The notes under the pieces were generated by a model. It was not told the origin of the DNA, made no database searches, and saw only the letters and a program-made list of their open reading frames with translations. The position numbers and the translations under genes were made by a program. A stretch of DNA of 64,000 nt from Ohtaekwangia sp036786105 (GTDB taxonomy: Bacteria > Bacteroidota > Bacteroidia > Cytophagales > Cyclobacteriaceae): positions 1 through 64,000 of the forward strand of contig NZ_DAIQRQ010000014.1 of the NCBI RefSeq assembly GCF_036786105.1. Reading direction: 5' to 3'. Below are positions 35,155 through 43,514 of this stretch, piece by piece. Position 1 is the first letter of the stretch; each line of letters opens with the position of its first letter.

Positions 35155-35247
35155 TTAAACTTTCAAACGAGCTTTTTTGATAAAACAAAAGATACAGAGA
35201 CCAATCTGGATTAAAGCGGTAGACAGTAACGCTAACATTACTCCCAT
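35155..35247 (-). CDS. Candidate 30-residue single-helix membrane peptide
   Basis: The minus strand encodes MGVMLALLSTALIQIGLCIF then CFIKKARLKV: one hydrophobic helix of about 22 residues followed by four basic residues, as expected for a small inner-membrane peptide with its C terminus in the cytoplasm. The ATG is directly preceded by a 10-bp inverted repeat that encloses a TACATTTG -7 element, and a strong terminator follows. The 318-base gap between the START-like and HEAT-like genes contains no other candidate. I know no family for it; it could still be chance. Confidence 0.45.
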   Translation of the reverse strand: MGVMLALLSTALIQIGLCIFCFIKKARLKV

Positions 35248-35282
35248 AGGTCAGTTAATTCTTAATCAAATGTAACTGACCT
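35248..35282 (-). promoter_or_regulatory. 10-bp dyad with embedded -7 element
   Basis: AGGTCAGTTA (35248-35257) and TAACTGACCT (35273-35282) are perfect inverted repeats 15 bases apart. TACATTTG (35267-35274, minus strand) matches the -7 consensus, though no -33 box is evident at the usual distance. The proximal arm ends at the base before the small ORF start codon, so the dyad could be an operator or a start-site hairpin. Confidence 0.55.
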
Positions 35283-35351
35283 TATCAAAAACGTTTATTT
35301 TGAGGAGATTATTGGTTGCTCTTTACGATCAATTGATCAAATACCCTTTCA

Positions 35352-35864
35352 ATGGATTTAAGACAGGCATTATTGCGCGAACACTCAAAGAAACAAGCGA
35401 GTAAGATAACTGATTATGTGGCTGATAATCCGGTTCGATTTAAAGTGTTGGTTGACATTTACCTGGAAGGTCCATACCGCGTAACGCAGCGAGCCGCATG
35501 GCCCGTGGGGCTGTGTGTGGAGAAACATCCGGAGCTTATTCGCCCGCATCTAAAACGAGTGATTGACTATTTAAGGAAGCCCGGTATTCATGATGCCGTA
35601 AAGCGGAACACAATGCGGCTGCTGCAGTTCTGCGATATACCGAAGCGCTATCACGGAGCATTGATAGACCTCTGTTTTCAATACCTGCAAGACCACAAAG
35701 AGCCGGTAGCGGTAAAAGCTTTCGCGATGACGGTGCTTTATCGCCTGACGCAAACTATACCTGAGCTGAAGAAAGAACTTCAGATTGTACTGGAAGATCA
35801 ACTGCCTTACGCCTCGCCTGCGTTTACCGTTCGGGCCAGGAAAATATTAAAAGAACTAGCGTAA
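35352..35864 (+). CDS. HEAT-repeat-like hypothetical protein
   Basis: The 170-residue protein is all-helical with HEAT-like helix pairs (RAAWPVGLCVEKHPELIRPH, VKRNTMRLLQFCDIP, VAVKAFAMTVLYRLTQ). It is soluble, with no signal peptide. I recognise no catalytic motif; it probably binds another protein. It is divergent from the small-ORF unit and followed 83 bases later by a DUF3667 gene. A 12-bp palindrome (GATCAATTGATC, 35327-35338) lies just upstream of its start. Confidence 0.75.
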   Translation: MDLRQALLREHSKKQASKITDYVADNPVRFKVLVDIYLEGPYRVTQRAAWPVGLCVEKHPELIRPHLKRVIDYLRKPGIHDAVKRNTMRLLQFCDIPKRYHGALIDLCFQYLQDHKEPVAVKAFAMTVLYRLTQTIPELKKELQIVLEDQLPYASPAFTVRARKILKELA

Positions 35865-35947
35865 CGGCGCAAGATCGGTTTATACAATACTTATCTATAA
35901 GCCAATGCTTTCGTTAGTTTTGTACCAGACAATCTTTAACTACCTGC

Positions 35948-36805
35948 ATGAACGACTTCGCGCATCAGCAGCATGTTTGTAAAAGCTGCAGCAATACTTT
36001 CGTTGGACTTTACTGCAACCTCTGTGGTGAAAAAGTAATTGAGCCGAAGGAGCGCAAGATTCAATCTGTTATTGGTCATTTGCTGGTTGCATCTACCATT
36101 GTTGATAACAAGTTTCTGAAATCGTTGTGGTATACTGTTACCAAGCCCGGGTTTCTTTCGCGTGAGTATGTGGACGGCCGCAGGGTAATGTACATGCGCC
36201 CATTACAAATGTTCTTTATTCTGAACCTGATTTATTTTTTGTTTCCGGTGCTGCAAATGTTCAACTCATCACTGTACACTCAGCTCCATGTACTTCCACA
36301 CAGCAAGCTGGCACAACGGATAGTTGTACAAATGCTGAAAAAAGATAGCATGACGATGACGGGCTTTGAACTCATGTATAATGAAAAAACCACGAGCCTG
36401 GCAAAATTACTGGTTGTAGTTTTTGTATTGCTGGCATCGCTGCCCCTCAGCCTGATCTTCCGGAAGAAGAATCGCTACTTTACCGATCACGTGGCTTTCT
36501 CCGTAGAACTTACCAGTTTTAACCTGGCCGTGAATGCAATAGCACTGTCGGTGATCTTTGCGTTTATTAATATGATTTTGCGCATTACGCATACATCAAG
36601 TTATGGTATGTACCTGAACGATCTTACGCTTACCATCATCTTTGTATCCACCAATCTATACTTTATATTTTATGCTGCGCGCACCTTCTATAGCCAGCGG
36701 GGCAAGCGACTTATACTAAAAGCTTTTGCGGGAATTCTCGGATTGTTTGTGGCGCTGGAAGTGTACCGGTTCTTCCTGTTCTTTATTACAATCTGGACGA
36801 TGTAA
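35948..36805 (+). CDS. DUF3667 zinc-ribbon membrane protein
   Basis: The 285-residue protein starts with a zinc-ribbon-like pair of CxxC motifs (CKSC and CNLC within the first 30 residues), followed by VTKPGFLSREYVDGRRVMYM, the conserved segment of DUF3667, and then about five membrane helices. The function is unknown. A TAGTTTTG element (35915-35922) lies 25 bases upstream of the ATG and may be its promoter -7 box. It converges on the TPR gene, with stop codons adjacent (36805/36806). Confidence 0.88.
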   Translation: MNDFAHQQHVCKSCSNTFVGLYCNLCGEKVIEPKERKIQSVIGHLLVASTIVDNKFLKSLWYTVTKPGFLSREYVDGRRVMYMRPLQMFFILNLIYFLFPVLQMFNSSLYTQLHVLPHSKLAQRIVVQMLKKDSMTMTGFELMYNEKTTSLAKLLVVVFVLLASLPLSLIFRKKNRYFTDHVAFSVELTSFNLAVNAIALSVIFAFINMILRITHTSSYGMYLNDLTLTIIFVSTNLYFIFYAARTFYSQRGKRLILKAFAGILGLFVALEVYRFFLFFITIWTM

Positions 36806-37414
36806 CTACCGGTCGGTATTACCAAGCTTGAGGATCAGATCATCTACTTGTGTGTGATCGCTCTTCGGCGTGAGCTTTCTATAGTGCTTTAGTGCTTCGA
36901 TGGCCTCTGTGAACTCTTTGTTCATAGCCAATGTAAGACCGAGATTGAAATGACTGTTGGGGAACGTTGGTTGAATCTCGATCGATACTCCATAATGTAC
37001 TTTTGCCAACGCGAAGTTGCCAACTTCGGCATAGAGGTTGGCCAGGTTATAATGCGCTTCAAAGTGACGTGGCTCCTCCTTTAAACACTTGGTAAAGAAA
37101 TCGATAGCCTTGGTATTTTGTCCTTCCTTAAATTCAAGTATACCTAGGTTGCAATAGGCATCGGCAATGGAGTCAAGCTCTTCGATAGCTTTTAGATAGC
37201 GCAGGCGTGCGGAAGCTTTATCGCCCTGATCATCGAGCATCAGTGCTTCTTCAAAAACAGATAATTGATTGAGACGTACAACTTTACCTCCTGTAAAGAG
37301 ATTCAGTTGGCCCTGCTTTTCCAGTTCCTTTCCCTTCCCATGCTTGACGCGCGCAGGTTGAGGCCCGAATTTCTCCGGAACAGGATTGACTTTAAACTGG
37401 ATGATTTTTGCCAC
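36806..37414 (-). CDS. TPR protein, possibly leaderless
   Basis: I chose the GTG at 37414 (MAKIIQFKVNPVPEKFG), giving 202 residues; an ATG nine codons upstream would overlap the promoter. From about residue 60 there are four or five TPR units, such as AYCNLGILEFKEGQNTKAID, AHYNLANLYAEVGNFALAKV and SHFNLGLTLAMNKEFTEAIE. No signal peptide, so cytoplasmic. The TACCTTTG element at 37419-37426 places predicted transcription start on the GTG. Its partner is unknown. Confidence 0.85.
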   Translation of the reverse strand: MAKIIQFKVNPVPEKFGPQPARVKHGKGKELEKQGQLNLFTGGKVVRLNQLSVFEEALMLDDQGDKASARLRYLKAIEELDSIADAYCNLGILEFKEGQNTKAIDFFTKCLKEEPRHFEAHYNLANLYAEVGNFALAKVHYGVSIEIQPTFPNSHFNLGLTLAMNKEFTEAIEALKHYRKLTPKSDHTQVDDLILKLGNTDR

Positions 37415-37418
37415 GGTG

Positions 37419-37426
37419 CAAAGGTA
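37419..37426 (-). promoter_or_regulatory. -7 promoter element of the TPR gene
   Basis: TACCTTTG on the minus strand ends four bases before the GTG at 37414. Transcription would begin at about 37412-37414, so a leaderless mRNA is predicted. No good -33 box is seen at the normal distance. Confidence 0.55.
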
Positions 37427-37527
37427 AATTATATCTGCCAATAGTAATAAACGGTATGCTTTGCAAGCTTGCGATAACCACGCTAACTTAACAAATTACT
37501 CTAACAAATTTACCTTATAAAACAACG

Positions 37528-38385
37528 TTAACTGGCTTTTCGTTTCGCAGTCTTGGCAGGCTTCTCTTTTTCGGTTTTGGCTTTCTTGGCAGTTTCACCT
37601 TTTGCTTTTTCCATAGGCTTTTTGGCGGCATCAATGCTGGCCTTCAGGGCTGTCATGATATCGACCACTTTCGGTTCTTCTTCCGACATGGTTACGATTT
37701 CTTTGCCAGCAACTTTTGCATCGATTATGCTTTTGAGCGCATCATAGTAATGATCCTTCATTTCAATGTTGGCAAACTTGGTAGTCATGGAATCTACCAA
37801 GGTCTTGGCAAGTTTCAATTGCTCTTTGTCGGCTTTCACCTCCAGCAGCTGTGGTACTTCGCGCATGCTTCGTACTTCGTTGGGATAGCGAAGGCGGTAC
37901 ATCACCATGCCACCGTCCATCGGAGCCAGTAGCACCGGGGTTTCGCGATCGCGCAACACCACCTTCCCTACTGCAATGCGCCCGCTCTCTTTTAATGTTT
38001 GCGAGAGCAGTCCATACGTCTTGGCAGAAACATCGCCATCGGGTCCTATGTAATAGGGTGTCTCGTACAAAGTAGGATGTACTTCGGAAGAATCAACAAA
38101 CCCTTCTATCTCAATTACTTTTTCGCTTTTGAGCTTTACCTTATTAAGGTCTTCCTGTTCAATGATCACATATTGACCGGGTTCATATTGATACCCTTTT
38201 ACTATATCTTCAGTCTTCAACGTCTGTCCGGTCACTTTATCTTTCTTCTCGTAGCTTACCGGATTGTGCCCGTCTTTTGAAAGCAGGTTGAAGCTGATTG
38301 TTTGACCAGTATCGATGGCGTTGTAAATTCTAACAGGAATGGTGACGAGTGAAAATTGAATGTGTCCTTTCCAGATGGCGCGCAT
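37528..38385 (-). CDS. ku: Ku protein of non-homologous end joining
   Basis: The 285-residue protein starts MRAIWKGHIQFSLVTIPVRI, the canonical bacterial Ku beginning, with the core beta-barrel running to about residue 230 (YIGPDGDVSAKTYGLLSQTL, RYPNEVRSM). A Lys/Ala-rich tail (about 235-285) is typical for DNA-binding extension. Bacterial Ku homodimers thread onto broken DNA ends and recruit LigD. The ligD gene lies about 6.3 kb away on the same strand, with unrelated genes between. Regulation is not evident. Confidence 0.96.
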   Translation of the reverse strand: MRAIWKGHIQFSLVTIPVRIYNAIDTGQTISFNLLSKDGHNPVSYEKKDKVTGQTLKTEDIVKGYQYEPGQYVIIEQEDLNKVKLKSEKVIEIEGFVDSSEVHPTLYETPYYIGPDGDVSAKTYGLLSQTLKESGRIAVGKVVLRDRETPVLLAPMDGGMVMYRLRYPNEVRSMREVPQLLEVKADKEQLKLAKTLVDSMTTKFANIEMKDHYYDALKSIIDAKVAGKEIVTMSEEEPKVVDIMTALKASIDAAKKPMEKAKGETAKKAKTEKEKPAKTAKRKAS

Positions 38386-38503
38386 AGTTACTTAGTTTAA
38401 AAAATGAAATGAACACCACTAAAGTACTGATAATGAAATGTATTATCAAAATAAATTTTAATAAATACGAGGCTATTGTAATTGTCTAAATTTGCATGCC
38501 TGT

Positions 38504-39220
38504 TTAGTTCTTCAGCAGGCGATCCAGTATCTCGGTTTTCTTTTCGCGGCTGAGCGGCAGTTTTTTGTTGCCGATCACTACTTCATTTCCGTCAATGGAT
38601 GAAATGGCTTTGATAGAAGCGATATAGGATTTGTGTATGCGCACGAATGACGTGGCCGGCAAAATCTCTTCTACATTCTTCATGCGCAACAAGGTCATGA
38701 ATTGTTTAGCAGGTGTGTGAATTACCACATAATTCTCCATTCCTTCTACATATTGCACATCATCGAAGTGTATCTTTTCATAACGGTAGTCGCACTTCAC
38801 GAAGAAGTAATCTTCTTTAGACTGACTTTCTTCGCGATTTCGTGGCGCTGATTTCAATTCAAAAAAATCGCGCGCTTTATTTACGGCTTTTAGAAAACGG
38901 TCAAACGGAAAAGGTTTAACCAGGTAATCCAGCACATCCAGTTCATAACCCTGTAAGGCAAAATTTGGATAGGCCGTGGTCATGATCACCATGGGTGGCT
39001 CCTTCAGCGATTTTAGAAAATCGATGCCGGTTATTTTTGGCATTTGTATATCGAGGAACATCAAATCAATATTTCCACCAGACAAGGCTTTGTTGGCTTC
39101 GAGCGCATTTTCGCATGCTGCTTTTACTTCCAGAAAATCTATATCTTTTATGTAACTGAGAAGTCCTTCGCGCGCCAGCGGTTCGTCTTCTACAACAATG
39201 GTTTGTATTTTTCGGCTCAT
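38504..39220 (-). CDS. LytTR family response regulator
   Basis: The 238-residue regulator has a receiver domain (phospho-acceptor Asp in LMFLDIQMP, near residue 55; switch Lys in LVKPFPF) and a C-terminal LytTR DNA-binding domain (YVEGMENYVVIHTPAKQF, RIHKSYIASI). LytTR proteins bind direct repeats and often control surface or competence genes. It overlaps the histidine kinase gene by four bases (ATGA), so the two are translationally coupled. Target genes are unknown. Confidence 0.95.
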   Translation of the reverse strand: MSRKIQTIVVEDEPLAREGLLSYIKDIDFLEVKAACENALEANKALSGGNIDLMFLDIQMPKITGIDFLKSLKEPPMVIMTTAYPNFALQGYELDVLDYLVKPFPFDRFLKAVNKARDFFELKSAPRNREESQSKEDYFFVKCDYRYEKIHFDDVQYVEGMENYVVIHTPAKQFMTLLRMKNVEEILPATSFVRIHKSYIASIKAISSIDGNEVVIGNKKLPLSREKKTEILDRLLKN

Positions 39221-40245
39221 GCTATTTTCAATGACAAGGTAACAAAATAGGTATCAGGCTTCTCTTCTATCGTAAGTTCATATTGATCAGGGTATAGCAA
39301 TTCCAGTCTTCGTTTTACATTCTTAAGACCTATTCCCCCCACCGCCCCGGGTGGAAGACTTTCGTGTGTGTTGAAAAACCGAGCCGTGAATTTTTCATTC
39401 GAGCGTAAAAACTCTACGCGAATGGTGTTCGGATAATCCGCATAGTTTGAAACATACTTGAAGGCGTTCTCCAGAAAAGGAATCAGCATGAAAGGCGCAA
39501 TCTGAAATCCGCTCAGGTTGCCTTCCGTAGCGAATTCTACTTTAACACGCTCACCCTTCCGCAGTTTCTCCAATGCCATATAGTTTTGCAGATACTCAAG
39601 CTCCTTTTCGAACGGTATCTTTTCGTCAGAACAATCATATAACTGAAAGCGCAGCAAGTCGCTTAGTTTGATCAATGTTTCAGATGCTTTCTCCGGATCT
39701 TTTCGAATCAGGAAATAAACACTGTTGATGGCGTTGAACAGGAAATGCGGATTTACCTGTGCCTTCAGGTATTGCAATTCTGTTTCGAGGCGTTGTTGCT
39801 CCAATTGCTGGTTGGTGCGGTCTGACTGAATTTTACCTTTGATCAGCTTGGCGGATGCCAATATACCGGTCATCGCTGATGTTGACATGAATGTTACTAT
39901 AAACGTTTGCCCGAAGCTATAGTTAATCTTGGCACCTGCAACATTCATATTGATAAGCAGCCCCGCAGCCAGCATAGCTGAACATGCCACGATGGTTGCA
40001 AAAGCAAAAAGCAGAAACAATCCATACCTCCTTCTGTTCAGATAAACGGGAAACAAGTAATACACAACGGTATAAAAAGCAATCATATTAAAGATGGCAT
40101 ACAAGATGGTATTAATCACCACTCGCCAGAAGGTATACATGGTTTGGTAAAAGGATACCCAGAAAACAAAGTATACCAGCCAAAACAGTATATGATGTAT
40201 TTTGTACCGGAAGAATGCCTGCCAGAAAGTTGATCTGTTTTTCAT
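39217..40245 (-). CDS. LytS-type sensor histidine kinase
   Basis: The start at 40245 (MKNRSTFWQAFFRYKI) gives 342 residues. Four to five N-terminal membrane helices (about residues 20-140) are followed by a short coiled coil and the His_kinase domain with LKAQVNPHFLFNAINS, where His is the phosphorylation site. The C-terminal HATPase domain shows IAPFMLIPFLENAFKY and GGIGLKNVKRRLELLY. It pairs with the LytTR regulator gene downstream. The signal is unknown. Confidence 0.95.
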   Translation of the reverse strand: MKNRSTFWQAFFRYKIHHILFWLVYFVFWVSFYQTMYTFWRVVINTILYAIFNMIAFYTVVYYLFPVYLNRRRYGLFLLFAFATIVACSAMLAAGLLINMNVAGAKINYSFGQTFIVTFMSTSAMTGILASAKLIKGKIQSDRTNQQLEQQRLETELQYLKAQVNPHFLFNAINSVYFLIRKDPEKASETLIKLSDLLRFQLYDCSDEKIPFEKELEYLQNYMALEKLRKGERVKVEFATEGNLSGFQIAPFMLIPFLENAFKYVSNYADYPNTIRVEFLRSNEKFTARFFNTHESLPPGAVGGIGLKNVKRRLELLYPDQYELTIEEKPDTYFVTLSLKIA

Positions 40246-40470
40246 ATTCGGTCTAAAATACGGAAGAAGAAACGGAGTTCGGGTAAATTCATTGACCAAC
40301 CGCAGAAAAGCTTTGACCAATTGGTTTTACCCTCCAGATAACCATTCATACTAAAGCAGACTGCGGTATGGAACGGGATCGTCAATCGAAAAATACAGTT
40401 AGTCAATAAAAATTTAGCAGACCGATCGCAATGCGTTGTTTTGAATCATCAAACACAAACAAAACCAATT

Positions 40471-41343
40471 ATGAAACGCATCTTCTCTCTTCCCATCATC
40501 GGATTGTTCATCGCATTATTCCTTGGAACGCTGATTTCTAAAGCACAACAACATTTTACCGTGGAGGTAAAAGGTAAGGGCAAGCCCATGATCCTGATCC
40601 ACGGTCTTACCTGCAGCGGTGATGTATGGAAAGAAACCGTTGTCCACTACCAGGATAAGTATGAATGCCACATTGTAACGCTCTCCGGCTTTGGTGGCAA
40701 CGCTCCTGCCCTCCAGGAAAATTTTCTCTCGGCAGTAAAAGACGATATCATCGCGTATGCTAAAAACAAAAAGCTGAAGAAGCCGGTAATTGTAGGACAC
40801 AGCATGGGTGGCTTTATTTCGTTTTGGGCGGCCGCATCGGCTCCTGGCCTGTTTGAAAAAGTTATTGCTATTGATGGTGTGCCATTTATGCCTGCCTTGC
40901 AAATGCCCGGTGCCACCGTAGAAACCGCCAAACCCGTAGCAGATAATATGTATAAGAACATGAGTTCACAAACGCATGAACAGTTTGAAGCAAATACCAA
41001 AATGTATCTCGGCACCATGATTACCAGCCCGCAGCATGTTGATGAAGTAATGGAAATTGTAAAGAAGGCTGATGTAAAAACACAGGCGCAGGTAATGTAC
41101 GAAATGATGTCTACTGATCTTCGCGCTGCGGTAGCTTCAATCGACTGCCCCGTATTGCTGATGGGCGCATGGATTGCCTATAAGAATTACGGTGTTACAC
41201 ACGATGCAGCACTGGCCGGATATAGTGCACAGGTAAGCAATGTAAAGCAGGCATCTGTCGAGATCAGTGACACCGCGAAGCACTTTATATTCTATGACGA
41301 CCCGAACTGGTTCTTCGCGAAAGCTGATGCCTTTCTGAAATAA
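40471..41343 (+). CDS. Secreted alpha/beta hydrolase
   Basis: The ATG at 40471 opens a signal peptide (MKRIFSLPIIGLFIALFLGT, cleaved near SKAQ), and the mature protein is an alpha/beta hydrolase of about 265 residues: oxyanion-region LIHGLTCSG near residue 42, nucleophile elbow GHSMGG with Ser111, and a candidate His in DTAKHFIF near the C terminus. It is probably periplasmic. Members include esterases and peptidases; the substrate is unknown. A terminator follows at 41365. Confidence 0.9.
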   Translation: MKRIFSLPIIGLFIALFLGTLISKAQQHFTVEVKGKGKPMILIHGLTCSGDVWKETVVHYQDKYECHIVTLSGFGGNAPALQENFLSAVKDDIIAYAKNKKLKKPVIVGHSMGGFISFWAAASAPGLFEKVIAIDGVPFMPALQMPGATVETAKPVADNMYKNMSSQTHEQFEANTKMYLGTMITSPQHVDEVMEIVKKADVKTQAQVMYEMMSTDLRAAVASIDCPVLLMGAWIAYKNYGVTHDAALAGYSAQVSNVKQASVEISDTAKHFIFYDDPNWFFAKADAFLK

Positions 41344-41364
41344 CCTCTCAATATATATATCTAA

Positions 41365-41396
41365 AAAGAAAGGGACCTTGTTCGGGTCCCTTTCCT
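41365..41396. terminator. Intrinsic terminator, shared by convergent genes
   Basis: AAAGGGACC, a TTGTTC loop and GGGTCCCTTT. T-tracts on both sides allow bidirectional action between the hydrolase and the AarF-like gene. The loop is almost the same as in the rpsO-pnp terminator at 32312. Confidence 0.85.
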
Positions 41397-41415
41397 GTTA
41401 TATATAGCTTCGTTC

Positions 41416-42714
41416 TTAGTAACCGGTTTTTACAGTTGCCCCCAGATCGTGCAGAATAGTATAAAGCCCGAAGTACGTGCGATTGATATAGATCGCTTCG
41501 CCTACTCCCCTGGCCTTCTTGGATTCACGCAATTCTTTCATATTCGCCAAGCTTTCACCGAAAGAAAATAATTCCTGAAAGTAACCATCGTTTGAAAAGT
41601 CAAACGACTCGGTGCGGAACGGCCTGCTCAGCAACTCTACGAGCTTTGTGAAAATGCCCATGAAAAACTCTTTTTCTTTTTCAGTGTCTGACGGGTATAT
41701 AAAATGTAACTGTTCAAAAACGTAGTCGCGCTTTTTCTTGTCGGTAAGTATATCGGCATCGAGTAACCGGAAGTATATATTATGGAAATTCTCCGGAATT
41801 ACTTTTACACAACCGAAGTCGATGATACCGAGCTTATAGTCGTCTGTGATAATAAAATTGCCAGGGTGCGGATCGGCATGTACAGCTTTAAGCTGGTGCA
41901 TCTGGAAGTGATAGAAATCCCACATGGCCTGACCGATCTTGTTTGCAGCTCCGGCCGGTAAATCTTTGGCTACAATCTCGCCCAGCATTTTACCTTCCAG
42001 CCAATCCATCGTTAATATCTTGGCACACGAATACTCGGGGTAATAATGCGGGAAAACTATATTCTTTACTTCGCGACTTCGCTGGGAGAGATCGATGGAG
42101 CGCTTCAGTTCCAGGCTATAATCTGTTTCCTCCAGCATGCGCACTTCTACTTCTTTGATAAACTCATCATACTCCACCGGGTTGAGATTGAACATGCTGA
42201 GTGCGATTGGCTTCACCATGGCCAGATCTGATTTTATACTGTCGCCAACACCAGGATACTGTATCTTTACTGCCAGCTTCTTTCCCTGGAGTGTAGCCTG
42301 GTGCACCTGCCCCATGGACGCTGCATTGACTGCTTTTCTGGTAAAGGTTTCGAAGATCTGCTCCGGTCCTTTTCCAAAATGATTTTGAAAAGTCTTTACC
42401 ACCAACGGATACGATAGTGGCGGAGCACTGTATTGCGCCATCGCGAACTTTTGTTGATAGGCGGTGGGCAACAGGTTTTTATCCATGCTCAACATCTGCG
42501 CTACCTTCAGCGCACCGCCTTTTAGTTCACTTAAAGAATTATATATATCCGTAGCATTGTCTTCATGCAACTGTTCTTTGCTCACATCGGGGTTGATGAG
42601 CTTTTTACCGTAATGTTTTAAATAGTTCGTCCCGATCTTCGCGCCCGTGGTTATAAATTTTGTGGCTCGCTGCACTTTGGTCACCGGTATCCGCTCAAAC
42701 TCTTTCATGGGCAC
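41416..42714 (-). CDS. AarF/ABC1/UbiB family atypical kinase
   Basis: The 432-residue protein carries ABC1 family motifs: the KxGQ-like segment ALKVAQMLSMD in helix form, AAVNAASMGQVHQATL (glycine-rich loop variant), LAVKIQYPG with the ATP Lys, AVHADPHPGNF and IIDFGCV (HxDPHPGN and DFG). These atypical kinases act in ubiquinone or other lipid pathways. Bacteroidota use menaquinone, so its exact role is unclear. The TetR-like regulator gene lies upstream on the same strand, 59 bases away, and the pair is likely one operon. Confidence 0.93.
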   Translation of the reverse strand: MPMKEFERIPVTKVQRATKFITTGAKIGTNYLKHYGKKLINPDVSKEQLHEDNATDIYNSLSELKGGALKVAQMLSMDKNLLPTAYQQKFAMAQYSAPPLSYPLVVKTFQNHFGKGPEQIFETFTRKAVNAASMGQVHQATLQGKKLAVKIQYPGVGDSIKSDLAMVKPIALSMFNLNPVEYDEFIKEVEVRMLEETDYSLELKRSIDLSQRSREVKNIVFPHYYPEYSCAKILTMDWLEGKMLGEIVAKDLPAGAANKIGQAMWDFYHFQMHQLKAVHADPHPGNFIITDDYKLGIIDFGCVKVIPENFHNIYFRLLDADILTDKKKRDYVFEQLHFIYPSDTEKEKEFFMGIFTKLVELLSRPFRTESFDFSNDGYFQELFSFGESLANMKELRESKKARGVGEAIYINRTYFGLYTILHDLGATVKTGY

Positions 42715-42773
42715 TATATAAATTTAAGTATGTAGAGATCGTTATGTTTAGTGTGTGAAGGGTGTCGTGTATA

Positions 42774-43445
42774 TTATCGCTTATTCTGATAGAGGAATTT
42801 TCCAAAGTCAATCGCTGCATCTACAGCGCCTTTGCCGATCAGATCAAATGCGAGGTTTACCGATTTCTCAATGGCAGCATCTGTTTTTTCGAATCCTGCG
42901 CTGTCGTCTTCTTTCCAGAAGATGAGTATAAAACCGAGGTGCAGCCAGAATAATTGCGGATAACGTTTATCGAGGTAAGGCCGCGTGGCTACTTCGCCTT
43001 TGCTTTTTCCCTGGTTGAGTATATTTTCAAAAAACTTCTCAAACGATTCTTTAAAGCCTTTCAGATAGCCGGGTGTAATTTCCATTCGTTTAACGTTGCC
43101 CAATTGCAGCAGCACATAGCTGCGATTAGCGCGCAGCTCTTCCAGCAAGGTAAAGTAAAAGGCCAGCACTTTTTCGCGGCTTGAAAACTCGTTGAAGGAA
43201 GCATCGGCTTCTAGTCTGCTGATTGTAGTGTCGATGAAGCCTTTCCAGATCGTTCGTTCCAGTGTTTCAAACGATCCGAAGTGTACATAGAAATCATCTT
43301 CCTTCATGCCATTGTCGAGGCAGAACTTGAACACCGAGGCCGGCTGTTTTCCTTCCGTGAGCAGGTAGTTGATGTATGCCGATTTTATTTTTTCATCCGA
43401 AGCCTTGCTCTCGGATTTTCGAGTGCTTTTCTTAGTGGTTTCCAT
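42774..43445 (-). CDS. TetR-family-like transcriptional regulator
   Basis: The 223-residue protein has a TetR-like N-terminal HTH: KIKSAYINYLLTEGKQPASV, then FCLDNGMKEDDFYVHFGSFETLE, with the YxHF recognition segment. The C-terminal domain (FYFTLLEELRANRSYVLLQL and downstream) is helical and would bind the inducer. A Lys/Ser-rich N terminus precedes the HTH. It probably controls the AarF-like gene with which it is linked. It is divergent from a TPR gene. Confidence 0.85.
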   Translation of the reverse strand: METTKKSTRKSESKASDEKIKSAYINYLLTEGKQPASVFKFCLDNGMKEDDFYVHFGSFETLERTIWKGFIDTTISRLEADASFNEFSSREKVLAFYFTLLEELRANRSYVLLQLGNVKRMEITPGYLKGFKESFEKFFENILNQGKSKGEVATRPYLDKRYPQLFWLHLGFILIFWKEDDSAGFEKTDAAIEKSVNLAFDLIGKGAVDAAIDFGKFLYQNKR

Positions 43446-43514
43446 GCTCCTTTAAACAGGTTTTAGATGCAAAGGGTTTGCAAGAAAGCGATGATTCTTT
43501 CGTTATATTTCGTG

